Positions 1-10,991 of a DNA stretch of 64,000 bases are shown here, piece after piece. The notes beneath the pieces are model-generated. The model made no database searches and was not told where the DNA came from. It saw nothing but the letters and a program-made list of their open reading frames with translations. Origin of the DNA: Gnetum montanum (taxonomy: Eukaryota; Streptophyta; Gnetopsida; Gnetales; Gnetaceae). Within the stretch, counting starts at the first letter, position 1, and each line of letters opens with the position of its first letter. Made by a program: the position numbers and the translations under genes. The stretch spans positions 29,951 to 93,950 of the forward strand of contig MNCI01034295.1 in NCBI GenBank assembly GCA_015680685.1. Direction: 5' to 3'.

Positions 1-649
1 TTTGAGACCATCAAGGTTACAAGTTCATTAAAATTTTATTAATGAACAAGGGACATCATATTTCAAAAACCAAGAAAACCATAGAGTTGGTGGATGGGTG
101 GATGACATGAACTCACTACCTATTCCATGGAAAAGAAACCTATCTTATTGATCATCAAAATTCAAAAATAGAAACCAAATATTAGCATTCAAAAACATCA
201 GATAAAAACCACCATTAGTAACTAGCCACATCATCACTGAGTCATGTTGGCAAAAAAGAACTTTTATTAGGAGACAAGAAAAATTCACACCAAAACAAGA
301 AAAAATATAAAAAAATCGTAAAATATTTAAGAAAAATAAAACATATGAATGATGTTGTCAAAAAAAAATTTGGAAAAATAAAAAAGTGTAAAACAAAAAA
401 TGGTATAAAAACAAAGAAAGCATAAAACAAAAAAGTAGAAAAAGTGTGGAGCCACTCAATGGATTAGCATGGATGGCCATATCCCCCACAACTATGTTGC
501 AAGAAGGAGATCCAAAAGATTAAGCATGGTTATCCATCCAATGAGGTCTTGATTGCACTAGCTTGCATGGGCTCATGGAAAGGTTTGACTTGTTGTGTGT
601 TGACCAACTACTTTTTTTTTGGGCTCTTACGTTTGTAAATTAACATAGC

Positions 650-841
650 CTAAGAAGAAAAAGTTTTATGAAAGATGTAAGGACCTTTCCACAATGTTTG
701 AAACTTAGCTTGTTGAGGTACATGTGTAGGGTTCCAGTAGAGAACCTTGTCTCCAGGTTGAAATTTCACTTTTCTTATCCTAAGGTCATGACATTGTTTA
801 CTAAATGCTTTGTGCACTTCATTCAAGGATAGGGCCACCAA
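650..841 (-). pseudogene. E1 integrase C-terminal end
   Basis: A 63-residue open stretch contains LNEVHKAFSKQCHDLR and a following KVKFQPGDKVLYW segment. This is the usual lysine-rich end of gypsy integrases, where GDKVL marks the small C-terminal beta domain. It continues the integrase of 1011-1650 after a frame break. It is not functional on its own. Confidence 0.7.
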
Positions 842-1010
842 TCAATTCTCATCTAGCACATTAAGGTTTGTCAATCTCTCTTTTTTTTACTAGGCTCAAG
901 TCAAGTTTAAGGTCATAAGCTATTGAAAGTGTACAGAGCTTAGATTGAATTGGTAAAGTTGGTAATTTTCCATACAATAGCTCATAGGGAGAGTATCCTA
1001 TAGGGAGTTT

Positions 1011-1650
1011 TCATGTCGAGAAATATGACCAAAAGGCATCATTATGTTTTTTGCTCCAATCTCTCCTATATTTACTAATTTTTCTCATTAAGATTTTTGT
1101 GATCTCCTTAGTGGTAACCTCTACTTGACAGTTGGCTTGGGCGTGGTAGGGTGTTGTTAATTTATGCTCAACCTCCAAGAGTTGCATGAGTTTACAAAAG
1201 GTAGCACCTATAAAATGAGTACCATTATTAAAAATTAGTGCACGTGGCACTCCAAACCTGTTTACAACATTTTTTTGTACAAACCATGTAGTAGTGGATG
1301 ATGTATAGTTGGTGATGGCTGTTGCTTCTACCCATTTTTTATAATAGTTAATAGTGACTATTATGTGCATCTTTCCATTTGACATGGATCTGATGGGACC
1401 CATGAAGTCCATGCCCTAAATGTCAAATGGTTCTAGTGGTTGGATTCATTGCTGAGGTCCCTCCATTTGAGTGGTTCTTCCACTATCTTGTTGATAGCAT
1501 TCACAAAAGTAGGCGAATTAATGAGCATCCCTAAAGATTATCGACCACTAGTACCCTACCATTAGGATTTTAATGATCATGTATCTCCCTACATAGTGGC
1601 CTCCACCAAGACCCTCATGAGCATCTTGGAGAATGCATAGTTGGTCAACA
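1011..1650 (-). pseudogene. E1 integrase zinc-finger and catalytic core, broken
   Basis: The catalytic core (DNA strand transfer) is read from 1412 down to 1011. The first acidic residue is in MDFMGP. The second catalytic position reads NNGTHF, so the expected aspartate is asparagine. The glutamate is in QVEVTTKE, exactly 35 residues later, so the D-D-35-E spacing is kept. A GGHY fragment of the N-terminal zinc finger lies near 1560-1640 in a shifted frame. The lost aspartate plus frame breaks make it inactive. Confidence 0.8.
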
Positions 1651-1859
1651 TCAAGAACACACCAATGAACCAGGCCATTGGTGCACACCTTGTAAAGGTG
1701 TCTATTAATCTCCCTGAAGTGTTTAACCTGATGAAGAAACTTTTTTTTCTTTTGGTGATCTAACTCTTATGGCATCTCTTGAGTAAGAATATAAGTGAGG
1801 ATGTTATCATACCATTTTGGTTTAGCATGCACTTATTCATTTATTGAACTAGCACAAAT

Positions 1860-2165
1860 AAATTCATTAAGAAATTGATGAGAGAGTGGGCTCTCATCCT
1901 CTTTCTTGTCCAATCATAACTAAGATAAGTGATTAGCAACCACATTATTAGTTCCCTTTTGATCTACCATTATGAGATCAAACTCCTACAAGATCACTAG
2001 CCACCATATGACATAAGGTTTTACCATTGGTTTGTTTATTAGGAAGCAAATGGCACTATGATTAGTGTGTACAGACACCTTATACCCAAGCACATAATTC
2101 CTGAACTTCTCCAAAGCATACATCATGGCCATCACCTCTTTTTCCATCATGGTGTAATTGAGCTT
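1860..2165 (-). pseudogene. E1 RNase H and connection domain remnant
   Basis: On the minus strand this reads LNYTMMEKEVMAMMYALEKF, then a TNHSAI segment where gypsy RNase H normally has TDH, then VVDQKGTNNVVANHLSQL. These are the conserved end of the RT-linked RNase H and the following connection. The upstream RT palm is absent, because the sequence passes directly into protease at about 2165. Stops interrupt it. Confidence 0.75.
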
Positions 2166-2290
2166 GAGTCAAGAAAAGCCTTGCATGGCTCATTCCTATC
2201 AATCTAAAAATAGATGAGAGGACTTCTAGGATTAGCTCTTTTCCTATAAAGGTTTCCACCCTAGATCTAATCAAATAAAGCATGGTTTAA
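2165..2290 (-). pseudogene. E1 protease fragment
   Basis: In one minus-strand frame this resembles the E2 protease segment at 24766-25011: a proline and isoleucine-rich lead, then NEPCKAFLDSSS where E2 has NEPHKALLESGS. Only the region around the active-site loop remains. It abuts RNase H with no RT between. Confidence 0.55.
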
Positions 2291-4700
2291 CATAAGTGTG
2301 CAAATCTTGGGAGGTGTTTGGTTTGAAGGGCTCTCAAAAGAAATAGATATAGAGGATGAAGGAGATATAGGGTGATCAACCACATAAGTAGGTGAGAGCT
2401 TAGTAGGTATATTGGTTCAAAAGAATGATCTTTTACGGGATCTGGGTTCCAAACCACTAAGCTGAGGAAGCAACTGTAATTTAATGGCCTTGGTAGCATT
2501 ACATTACTATGGTTGTGTAGGAATTTTTCCCTACATAGATGGAGCAAGTGGTAATTGGGTTGAGGGTGAAGGAGCATGTGCTAAAGGATGAGTAGGATGA
2601 TAGGGATATGGGGCTTCCCCTCTAGTAGATGGAGAATGAGTTCTATAATACTCTAGAGGGTAATAGTAATGTTGGAAAGAAGTGTGACTAGAAGAGCCAT
2701 GCAGAGACATTAGTTATTGAGCATAGTACCCATATGAATCTAGCTTCCTATAAGGGTACTACTACCTTAGTGGTGGCATCCTCCATGACTATAGGTGTTG
2801 CCATTGCTAATATTGCTCATACAATTGTGGTGTAGATCAACTTGGACAATAAGCCTATTATTTTTGGTGGAACTACCTTGGGTTTCCTTGAGGATAAGGA
2901 AACCTTCTAGGTGCTTTCCTTTAATCTAATTTAGGATTTAGAGCATACACCCTAGATTCCTGTAAGTGTGACACAACAAGGCAACATCTCTTGGGATGTT
3001 CATATTGGTAGATGTCACACCCACCATTATCATCTAATTTTGACTCTACAACCTCTTATACTACCATAACCTCACCCTTACCACTTTGGTAGGCACGTTC
3101 AGTTTATTTCCTTCTCCTGCAATCATAATCACTACCTTGTTCTTTGGATTCTTCTATAATTTTTAGAGTAGTTTAAAATTTTTCATCGAAATATTCCCAC
3201 ATTTTGTCAACCTTAGCCAAAATTTGAAATATAAATTTTTAAATTGGCAAGGTTTTTTGCTACACCACCTCATCAAGTCGGGCTTCCTCCTCACTATCAT
3301 AGGATCAAACCTCCCTTTTTCTAATGGAAAGGTCCTAGTTATACTCCTTAACACTTTCTTGTTTTCTTAACTCACCTTTTTCTTTTGTGACCTGCTCAAT
3401 TAGCTTTTGAAATTGATGGACTCTTAGTTCTAACAATCTTCCTTGGGCTTAGATCCAAAGAGTTCTCCTGATTTTGTATCGGAACCCATCTATGATATGG
3501 CAAAGCTACTTCCATTGAGAATAACCATGGCCAAGAAATTTGTGTAAAAGGGAATAACACCTATCTATGGCTACATCTAAGGGTTCATGTATTCCTTATG
3601 ACTAACCTTAGATTTTCTTTCTTAAATTGGACATTCTAAAGTATGCCTGATATTTGACATTGAACCACTCAAGCATCGTACTTCATCTATAAATTGATTG
3701 TAACTCTAACGAGGAATACCAACTTTCTACTTCTTTTATGAGTATCCTAGGGAACAACTTAACTTTTTGTATGGCATAGGCATCATGAAAGGCCTGAAGA
3801 TGGATCTATGGATCTAAGTTATATGCCTCCTCAAATTTGAGGATATTGTTCATATTCAACCACTTACTTTTTCTATCTTTCATATGCATGGTTGGGATCT
3901 TTACTACCTCTACGATGTTCAGCATGCCTTGAGTTGCCATCAAGGGATCATCATTGTTATGATTTTGATGATGCCTACGATGTCCCTTGCTGCCCCTTCA
4001 ATCTTGTGGTTTTGATTAGATTTAGAGGAGGAAGAAGAACATGCAAATGAAGAGGGTAAATAGGGAGAAGGATTTCAACCATGATGGTATTTGCCACCTC
4101 CTCTCCACTTGTCATAGCCACGATCATCAATTTTTCTATCATCATGATGCTTGCTTGAGCCCCTACCTTGACCCTAACTTTTTCCTAAATCTAAATTTTT
4201 GATAGTGAACTAAAAATTTAGGTTCTAGCTCCCATCAGCAATGTCAAGGGGGGGTGTGGGGGAAGTCTTCATGTTGAAAACTCCTAAAGGAAGGATTCTT
4301 ATTGTGGTTTTGGTTCAGCAAGAATCAGGGGTTGGTGAACTATTTCCCCTTCATAGCTTCATGGTTCTTCTCCTAGTGTTGATGTTGTTTGCATTATGTT
4401 TCTATGGCATGGTAGGCCTAATAGTCATGGTCTTGCATAACGTATTCATCATGGAGGTCCTAGATACCCAACCTCTTAAGAGTTTAGAGTAGCATCCTAG
4501 GAACAGAGCAATCAAGAGGCAACACAATGTTTCCCTCCATATCTCTCTATCACAATTTCTCATCTTGATGTAGAAAGAAGGTGAAAGTAGGTACAAACTC
4601 ATCTGGATGAGTGTATACCATCTTTAATTCTTGGGGCACTAGCAGTTTTGAATCATCATGCCTATGAGAAGAAGACATTTTGGATTAGAGAAAAATTGAG
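2290..4700 (-). pseudogene. E1 gag, heavily degraded
   Basis: The region matches E2 gag (25690-27590) piecewise. Examples are the segment around 3750-3900 that corresponds to the E2 stretch with MNNIPRFEGG and HLQAFHDACAL, and the region near 2761-2830 that matches E2 25695-25760. Many stops and frameshifts exist and no long open frame remains. Short open stretches on the plus strand here (for example 4241-4492) are antisense noise. Confidence 0.65.
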
Positions 4701-4819
4701 TGTGCTTAAATTATAATTATAATTATTAATTTTTTGGATGATTGTGACCATAGAGTTTGTTCCAGCAATCTTAAATAATATTCCCTAAGTCCTAGATAGC
4801 ACACGTATCAAACTACAAG

Positions 4820-4838
4820 TTCATAGCAACAATGCCAA
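4820..4838 (-). other. E1 primer-binding site, decayed
   Basis: On the minus strand, directly after the LTR end, the sequence is TTGGCATTGTTGCTATG. It lines up with the better-preserved E2 site TTGGCGTCGTTGTCGGGGA at the same position. It marks the start of reverse transcription of E1. Confidence 0.6.
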
Positions 4839-5669
4839 TGATGAGTGGTGAGTAGACCCTACACCTAACCATATGAATCATTGAGCATTCACGCATGATC
4901 TAGTTTAATTTTGTGGACTTATAGCCTTCTAAGCACACTAGTCTTTAGGAAGTGAAACTAATCATTATAATCATTGTCTTCCCAATTACACTTGTGAAAT
5001 GAAAAGGTATGGTTAAGTGTAATTGAGGCATATGATTTTTATCATTTTTATATTTTGTGTTTTAAATCACCTTAGGATAATGAATAATGAATAAAGATAA
5101 AATAAAATAATTAAATTGCTAATTTATTATAATTAGCTACACCTAACTAATCCTAACATAAGCATCCATTCCCACTTGTTGTACACATCCTGAACATTTT
5201 TAACGCTATTAGGTTACCAAACATTAAGCGTTACTGGGATTACAAAGAACCAAGTGTATGCTTGAAGTGGTCATACTTATGTGCTTAATTAATCACTATT
5301 TAATCTAGATTAATTTATCTTAATTTACCCTAATTAGTTAAAGCATTAAAGGAAATTGCATAAAACATTAAATGCATAAATAAACAATCAATCTATTTCA
5401 AAATACTGCAAGGTTTATCAGAAAGCTTGTTTTTATTGTTGCACACACAGCTGTGCTTAGGTACAATAGTGCTCAAATAAAGATTTGTACACTCTTTGAC
5501 TCCTACTACAAGCACTTAGAAAAATATTCTAACTTTTAAATGATAAAACTATAAGAGCTTTGCTAAAACTATGACTAAAGATGTCATAAACATGGTGGTG
5601 AGCACGTATTGATAGGAAAAAATAAACCTGCATAGATGAGGCAATGTCAATGCATCAAATCCCACATCA
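4839..5669 (-). repeat. E1 5' LTR (831 bp)
   Basis: It is written on the plus strand as TGATGAGTGGTGAG to CCCACATCA, the same family as the LTRs at 21236, 27911, 35684, 36705 and 47170. It shares the inner block with TCCATTCCCACTTG and the later AAGCTTGTTTTTATTG stretch. It sits next to the primer-binding site at 4838, so it is the 5' LTR of a minus-strand element. Confidence 0.8.
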
Positions 5670-5712
5670 ACGGGGTCATGTCAATGAGGCTACACAACTC
5701 ATTAGCCACCAA

Positions 5713-6911
5713 AAGGAAAGTTGGTCATGGTCGAGACCGAGGAAAAGCATGCTAGGAACGAAGTCCAGAAACTACAAGAAGAGGTCATGACCTTGAGAAT
5801 AGAAAGAAGAGATTTCACATAGTGCGTGGTGCCTAACCAACTTGACCAATTTCAAATAGACCATGTGAATTTCCTCATCAACCACAACATGAAGATGAAG
5901 CAAGAGAAGCAAAAGATGTATGATATGCCTTAGTGGCAAAAGCACAGACATATGCAGATGTTAAGGCATTCATTGCTTTGAAGGAGGAAAACAAACAATT
6001 AGCTATAGAAAATGCTTAATTGATTTGAGCAAGAAAATAATGTTCTTGAAGAAAGCATCCATAAACTTTAAGAACAATTAGTTTGAGTCAACTAGGATAT
6101 GAGTCGCTTGGCCTATGAGAAGAAGATCCTATTAATGGAAGAAATTTATGCAATCAAATGGAAATTTGCAATTGAGATTAGTGCATGAAAGAATGAGACC
6201 AAGAAGAATGAATTTCTCAAAGAGAATTTTTGATATTAGGTGGGCATGTATAAGCAAATCAACAAGAAAGAAAACTAGATGGCCAAAGCCAAGATCAATT
6301 CCATTTCAACATAGAATCCAAACCAATAGCCAATCTTGGATACTCTAGCCCATGTCCACCAAGCATAAACAAAAAATAAAGACCTGCAAATTGAAGATGT
6401 TACAAAGTACATGGGGTTAGCAAATATTCATTATGCTAACTTGGTAATGTTAATAGTAGGTAGGCCCAGGAATGAATTGTAACAATAGGTAGTAGTAGTA
6501 TATGCTTTATATGAGAAAGAATTTGTCAATAAAAAAGATGCTTTAAAAAAATTGCACATGGAAAATTTTGAACTTGAAGTTGTTAAAGCTAACTATGAGG
6601 GCTAGAAAGATGTTTTAGCTAACCTAGCTCGTAAGATGTTTGATTATCAAGAATTGAGAAAAATAGCTAGGGAATTAAAAGAAGAACAATGGTAGTTTGT
6701 AGCCTCTCTTGTCAAGGCTAATCAAATCTTCCCACAACTACCATGCTCGTGGGATGTACCAGCTCTATCACACATCACTCAACAAGCATGGATGATACAT
6801 GATCCTAGGATGGAATAGGAAAAACTTTAGGCATTACTCAACAGATATCAATTCAAGAAGCTTGATGATAAAGGGAAGTAGCTAATGGAAGAGCCACCAT
6901 CACCAGGCACA
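5713..6911 (+). pseudogene. E4: degenerate coiled-coil reading frame at the 3' end of a gypsy element
   Basis: No named domain is recognised. In pieces that change frame it reads ETEEKHARNEVQKLQEEVM, then ALKEENKQLAIENA, then KDALKKLHMENFELEVVKAN, ending in MEEPPSPGT before a stop. It is rich in Glu, Lys, Leu and Gln with heptad-like spacing, so a coiled coil is likely. It is broken by at least five stops and by frameshifts. It lies between the E1 LTR and the PPT and 3' LTR of E4, the position of the extra third ORF in Athila-type elements. It has no visible membrane segment, so an env-like role is not supported. Confidence 0.5.
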
Positions 6912-7093
6912 TAAACTACATCAAGCTCCTTTAGTTTTTATGTTGTTTTATTATACACTTATGTCAAATTTTGTAAAAACACCATTTCGACATTCAGAGT
7001 CATGTATATAGCCTATCAATCATGTATAGTCAAATCTACCTCCCAATTTTGTAAGGGATTCTATCCACATTTTGTTTTAACTTGAGGACAAGT

Positions 7094-7114
7094 TTCTAGT
7101 CAGTCATGGGGATA
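7094..7114 (+). other. E4 polypurine tract
   Basis: AGTCATGGGGATA lies directly before the LTR start TGATAG. The E2 equivalent next to its 3' LTR is GTCATGGGGGTA. This is where plus-strand DNA synthesis starts. Confidence 0.6.
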
Positions 7115-7998
7115 TGATAGAGTAAAACTTTGTCTTAATGAAACATTGTAGTAACAACGTCATATCAATGATGTCACAACATATGATACATCATCATTAA
7201 TACAATGTCTCAAGATGTGTGCACACCTATAAATACAACACTTGGATGCATGATCCAATAACTTTTCATTTCCATCGTAATAGAACTCTTGCAGTTTTAT
7301 TTCTTAAACTCAGACTTAGCAATAGAAGAGTAAATGCCCACAATGTGATGTGTCATAGTTGAACTACATCTTTATTCGAGAAAGCTGTACTTAGGCAAAA
7401 GTTGTGACAAAAATAAATATCAAGAATATTTTCCATCATTACAACATTCCCTTAGTTCTTTTGTTTACTTAGCATAATTTTCATTGTTTTGCTAGCTTAA
7501 TACTTTACTTTTTCAAGCACTTTATTTTTACTTGCACATTATTAAACCATGATGAGTATGACTGATTTCATGTACTAAAATGTAATCATTTGGTAGTCCT
7601 AGTAGTGTTTCACTTGATTCACTTAGTAGTGAACTTACTTGGCAACATAGTAATGGTTACATGAGCCTAAGGTGTGTATAGTGAATCAAGAATAAATACT
7701 CATCGTTGTAAGCTAGAATAAATTTATGTTTCCATTATCACTTAGACTTAGCACTTAATTCTACTTTTACCATGTTCACACTTAGGAGCATAACTAGCCT
7801 TACAACATCACTTAACATATGCCCCACTAAACTAAACCATACACTTAGAATTCACTAGCTTGAAGTGGGAAGATAGTGATCGTGAGCTTAACTCAATTAT
7901 TAGCATATCAACATTGTCCATCCATGAATTACGATATGCTCACACATGAACACTCGTCACTTGTATGGTTGGGTGTTAGATTGCTCCACCACTCATCA
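7115..7998 (+). repeat. E4 3' LTR (884 bp)
   Basis: It runs from TGATAGAG to CCACTCATCA, the same family as the E1 LTR but in the opposite orientation. A TATAAATA promoter element lies at 7228-7235, with the characteristic CTTGCAGTTTTA block after it. No TSD could be matched because the 5' part of E4 is lost beyond E1. Confidence 0.75.
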
Positions 7999-8300
7999 AG
8001 ACTTAAACAATGATCCTTGAATAATCCTAACTATTTAAAACACTAGAACTAGTCCTTGGTTACAATGCCAATGATGACTTGTAGAGTACACTATGCTACA
8101 TCCATTCCCAAATTCTTGGATATATTCTAAACATGTATTAATGCTACTGGATTACCAAGTGCTCACTACTAAACATATTAAGTGTCACTATTGGAATTAC
8201 CAAACATCAATATGTTTATGCTTAAAGTTGGTCGTACTCATGAGAATTACCTAAGGGTAATGAATTAAAGATATTTAACTAAGTGTGTGAAGATTATTAA
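7999..8300 (-). repeat. Minus-strand Athila-like 5' leader and partial LTR
   Basis: At 7999-8071 there is a leader ending in a decayed primer-binding site (AATGCCAA beside TGATGAC). From 8072 the sequence follows the family LTR (TCCATTCCCAAATTC, then ACCAAGTGCTCACTAC) until similarity fades near 8300. It is a truncated copy of unknown parent. Confidence 0.6.
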
Positions 8301-8761
8301 AGTGTTAGTTCTAGTATGCATGTTGGAAATTCTTACTCCACTCATTTTAAATGCCTATGTTGAGGTTTAGAAGCAAGACAAATAAATGAATTTAATAAGC
8401 CCAAATTCGAAGTGATAGAAGGTCATATTTACATATGGAAATATAGTAGATACAAGTGAAAGCATGAAAAAAAATTCAAACTTCAAGAAAAGACAAAGCA
8501 CAAGTAAAGCAAAAATATCTTTTTTGTAAAATAGGGACCAAAGCCATGTAATTTAAGATAAGCTAGGAAATTCTATTATTTTTACAGTTATTAAAGGATT
8601 GATAAACAAATGTAATTAGAGAATGGCCCCAATCTCTCATGTCTCTTGAATTTCTAGCCTAATTTTCCATAAAATAGTCTTTTCCCATCATATTCTATTA
8701 TGGCCCCATCATTTGGCTATAAATGTGGACAAATCATGTTTGTAACTAAAGCAATTGATGT
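8301..8761. other. Stretch without recognised genes
   Basis: AT-rich sequence with no convincing reading frame or repeat unit. It ends with the target site GATGT (8757-8761) of element A. Confidence 0.6.
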
Positions 8762-10603
8762 TGAAACAACACAAAAATTTTAGCAACACTTCCAGACAAC
8801 TATAGAGCCTCTAAAACAGCTTCAAACAGCCCACCATGGAGCAAGCAAGGTCCCCCTGGGGTCCACAGATCACGATGGCAAGTCTCGGTGTCAAGAATCA
8901 TCAGTTTCAAGGTCAAAAAGCGTAATTTTGGCTAAGTAGAATGTGCTTGTGCTGTGCTTACGCTGCACAACGTAAGGATTAGCGTCACCAACTTTTGGGG
9001 CCCCAAAACTGAGTCAAAATAGGCCTAAATCAAGCACAAGGACACCCCATGACCTTCACCAAGGTCCCTAGCAGCTTCCAACCTCTAGAAAATCAAAATT
9101 CGGACCTTAAATGAGGTGTTTTCAGTTGATTACGCTGGGGCTACATTTTCTTACGCTACATAGCGTAAGGATGCGTAAATCACTATTCATCCGTGTAAAA
9201 TACTATTCATCTGCGTAATCACTATTCATCCACGTAAATCACTATTCATCCGCATAAACACTATTCACAGCGTAAATACTATTCAGAAAATGACAGGAAG
9301 TCCCTAGTAGCTCCCAGCCTCCAGAAANATTTCAGAAAATGACAGGAAGTCCCTAGTAGCTCCCAGCCTCCAGAAAATCAAAATTCGAGCCTTAAATGAG
9401 GTGTTTTCAGTTGATTACGCTGGGGCTACATTTTCTTACGCTGCACAACATAAAGGATCAGCGTGACCACTATTCACAGCGTGAACACTATTCACAATGT
9501 AAACACTATTTATCGCATGAACACTATTCATCGACTTCCAAAAAATTCTTAGCATCAGCAATCCAGAAAATTCTCAGCATCAGCAACTTCTAGAAAATTC
9601 TCAGCATCAGCAATACAGAAAATTCTCAGCATTAGCAATTTCCAGAAAATTCTCAACATCAACAACTTCCAAAAAATTTCAGAAAATCTTAGAAAACTCA
9701 AGGACAAAGAAGTTTCAAATAGGACAGATCAAATTTCCCTTGTACATTTCATTGTAAATTTTTATTTGTGGGATAGTCAAGCCCTCACGGTCTAAATTAA
9801 ATGTACTTTCATGGGTTGGAATAACCCATAAATTGTAAAATGTGATGCACCTGGTCAAGAATGTAGCTTGCTGACACACATCCAACTCTCGCTAGCATGC
9901 ATCCAACCCGAACACAACTGTCCATTGGATACATGTCACTAGATCTTCTTTCCTTTCATCTCCTAGCCATTGATTCCATTTTGGAATTCTGTGCCGGAGC
10001 CTGGTCCAACCCTATAAATACTCTATCAATTCAGATGAATTAGGAGGCAAAATTGGAGAGATTGGAAATTCTGAGAAAGCGCAGAATCTGAAATCCTTGG
10101 GCGCTCGACACACCTGACTATTGGTATCCAAGCATTTCTCACGTTCATCATATTACATTATCACATCATCACTTCAGACATCATCCTGGGGCTTAGTGCT
10201 TGACCTGTCATCCACATGTGCAACTACACCTTGACTGGTGCATACATTTATATTAAACAATATAATACAGTTCATTGCCTCCCATTTACACTGTTTAGTT
10301 CTATTTATGCTTTGTTTACAATATAGCTCTGTTTACGCTTTATTTATAATTCAGTATGCTCTGTTTACATTTTGTGTCATTGTTTACATCCCGTTAACAC
10401 CATTTACGATAACCCCAGCGCTAGCCATAGCTTACGCTCGGGGAAGTCCTTGGTTGATTTGCATGCAAACCATCCAAGGCACTCTGCCTTCGTTTACTTT
10501 TCTAGCTTGCCCTCAGGCGAAGGTAGGGTCAGTTGTGTTTGCCCAACAATATTTCGGTGTCTGTTTTCCTTCCAGCCTCACACTAACGATTTAGGTCAGT
10601 ACA
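8762..10603 (+). repeat. Element A 5' LTR (1842 bp)
   Basis: It starts TGAAACAACAC and ends CAGTACA, and matches 17065-18959 along its length. U3 holds an array of about 19-bp units around CACTATTCATCC (9168-9290 and 9468-9535) and inverted motifs such as CTTACGCTGCACAACGTAAG (8955-8980). A second array of about 28-bp units with TTCTCAGCATCAGCAA runs about 9541-9670. TATAAATA is at 10013-10020. An unresolved N at 9328 sits in a 46-bp direct duplication that the 3' LTR lacks. Confidence 0.9.
10013..10020 (+). promoter_or_regulatory. TATA box of the element A 5' LTR
   Basis: CCCTATAAATAC is conserved at 18368-18375 in the 3' LTR and at 56850-56857 in the LTR of B. It would drive the genomic transcript of A. 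The following roughly 590 bp are R and U5. Confidence 0.7.
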
Positions 10604-10625
10604 GTTTTTGGCTCTAGAAAGAGGG
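10604..10625 (+). other. Element A primer-binding site candidate
   Basis: The sequence right after the LTR contains TTTGGCTCTAGAAAGAGGG. The LTR of B is followed at the same distance by AATTGGCGCTGGAAGG. The shared position and similarity support a PBS. I do not assign the tRNA. Confidence 0.55.
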
Positions 10626-10991
10626 CTGAACTTGTTTTCTGTTTAATCGAAACGCTGATCACGTTACCTATTCAAACGTTGCCCAAACCAAGTGCTGAAA
10701 CCAATCGTTGCTACAGTGTTCACGCTACTAAAGTGTTTTGCGGCTGCTACAGTAGTCACGCTGCTACAATGGTCACGCTGCTATAGTGCCGCTACAGTAT
10801 TTTTTTTAACAAAAAAACACTTAAAACGCATACGTTTCAAAGCCGAATTCATTGTAATTCGCACCTCGATAAATGTTCAATGTTCACATACTGGACACTT
10901 AGACAAATTTTTAGTATTCATGCGCTACCTATTGGTCTGGTTTGATTAGTTTGGTCATGTAGTGTTTGTGTCATGGTGACACTACAATTGC

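Larger units (their letters stand above)
1..4838 (-). mobile_element. E1: internal region of an Athila-like Ty3/gypsy element, left end outside the window
   Basis: Minus-strand remnants occur in gypsy order: gag, protease, RNase H, integrase. The 5' LTR is at 4839-5669 and the 3' LTR should lie left of base 1. Positions 1-480 are the A-rich noncoding 3' part and resemble the equivalent parts of E2 (23510-24130) and E3 (46650-47169). Every reading frame is broken by stops or frameshifts, and most of the RT is missing. Athila lineage is inferred from the E2 primer-binding site and the E3 FMDDF motif, both from the same family. Confidence 0.8.
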
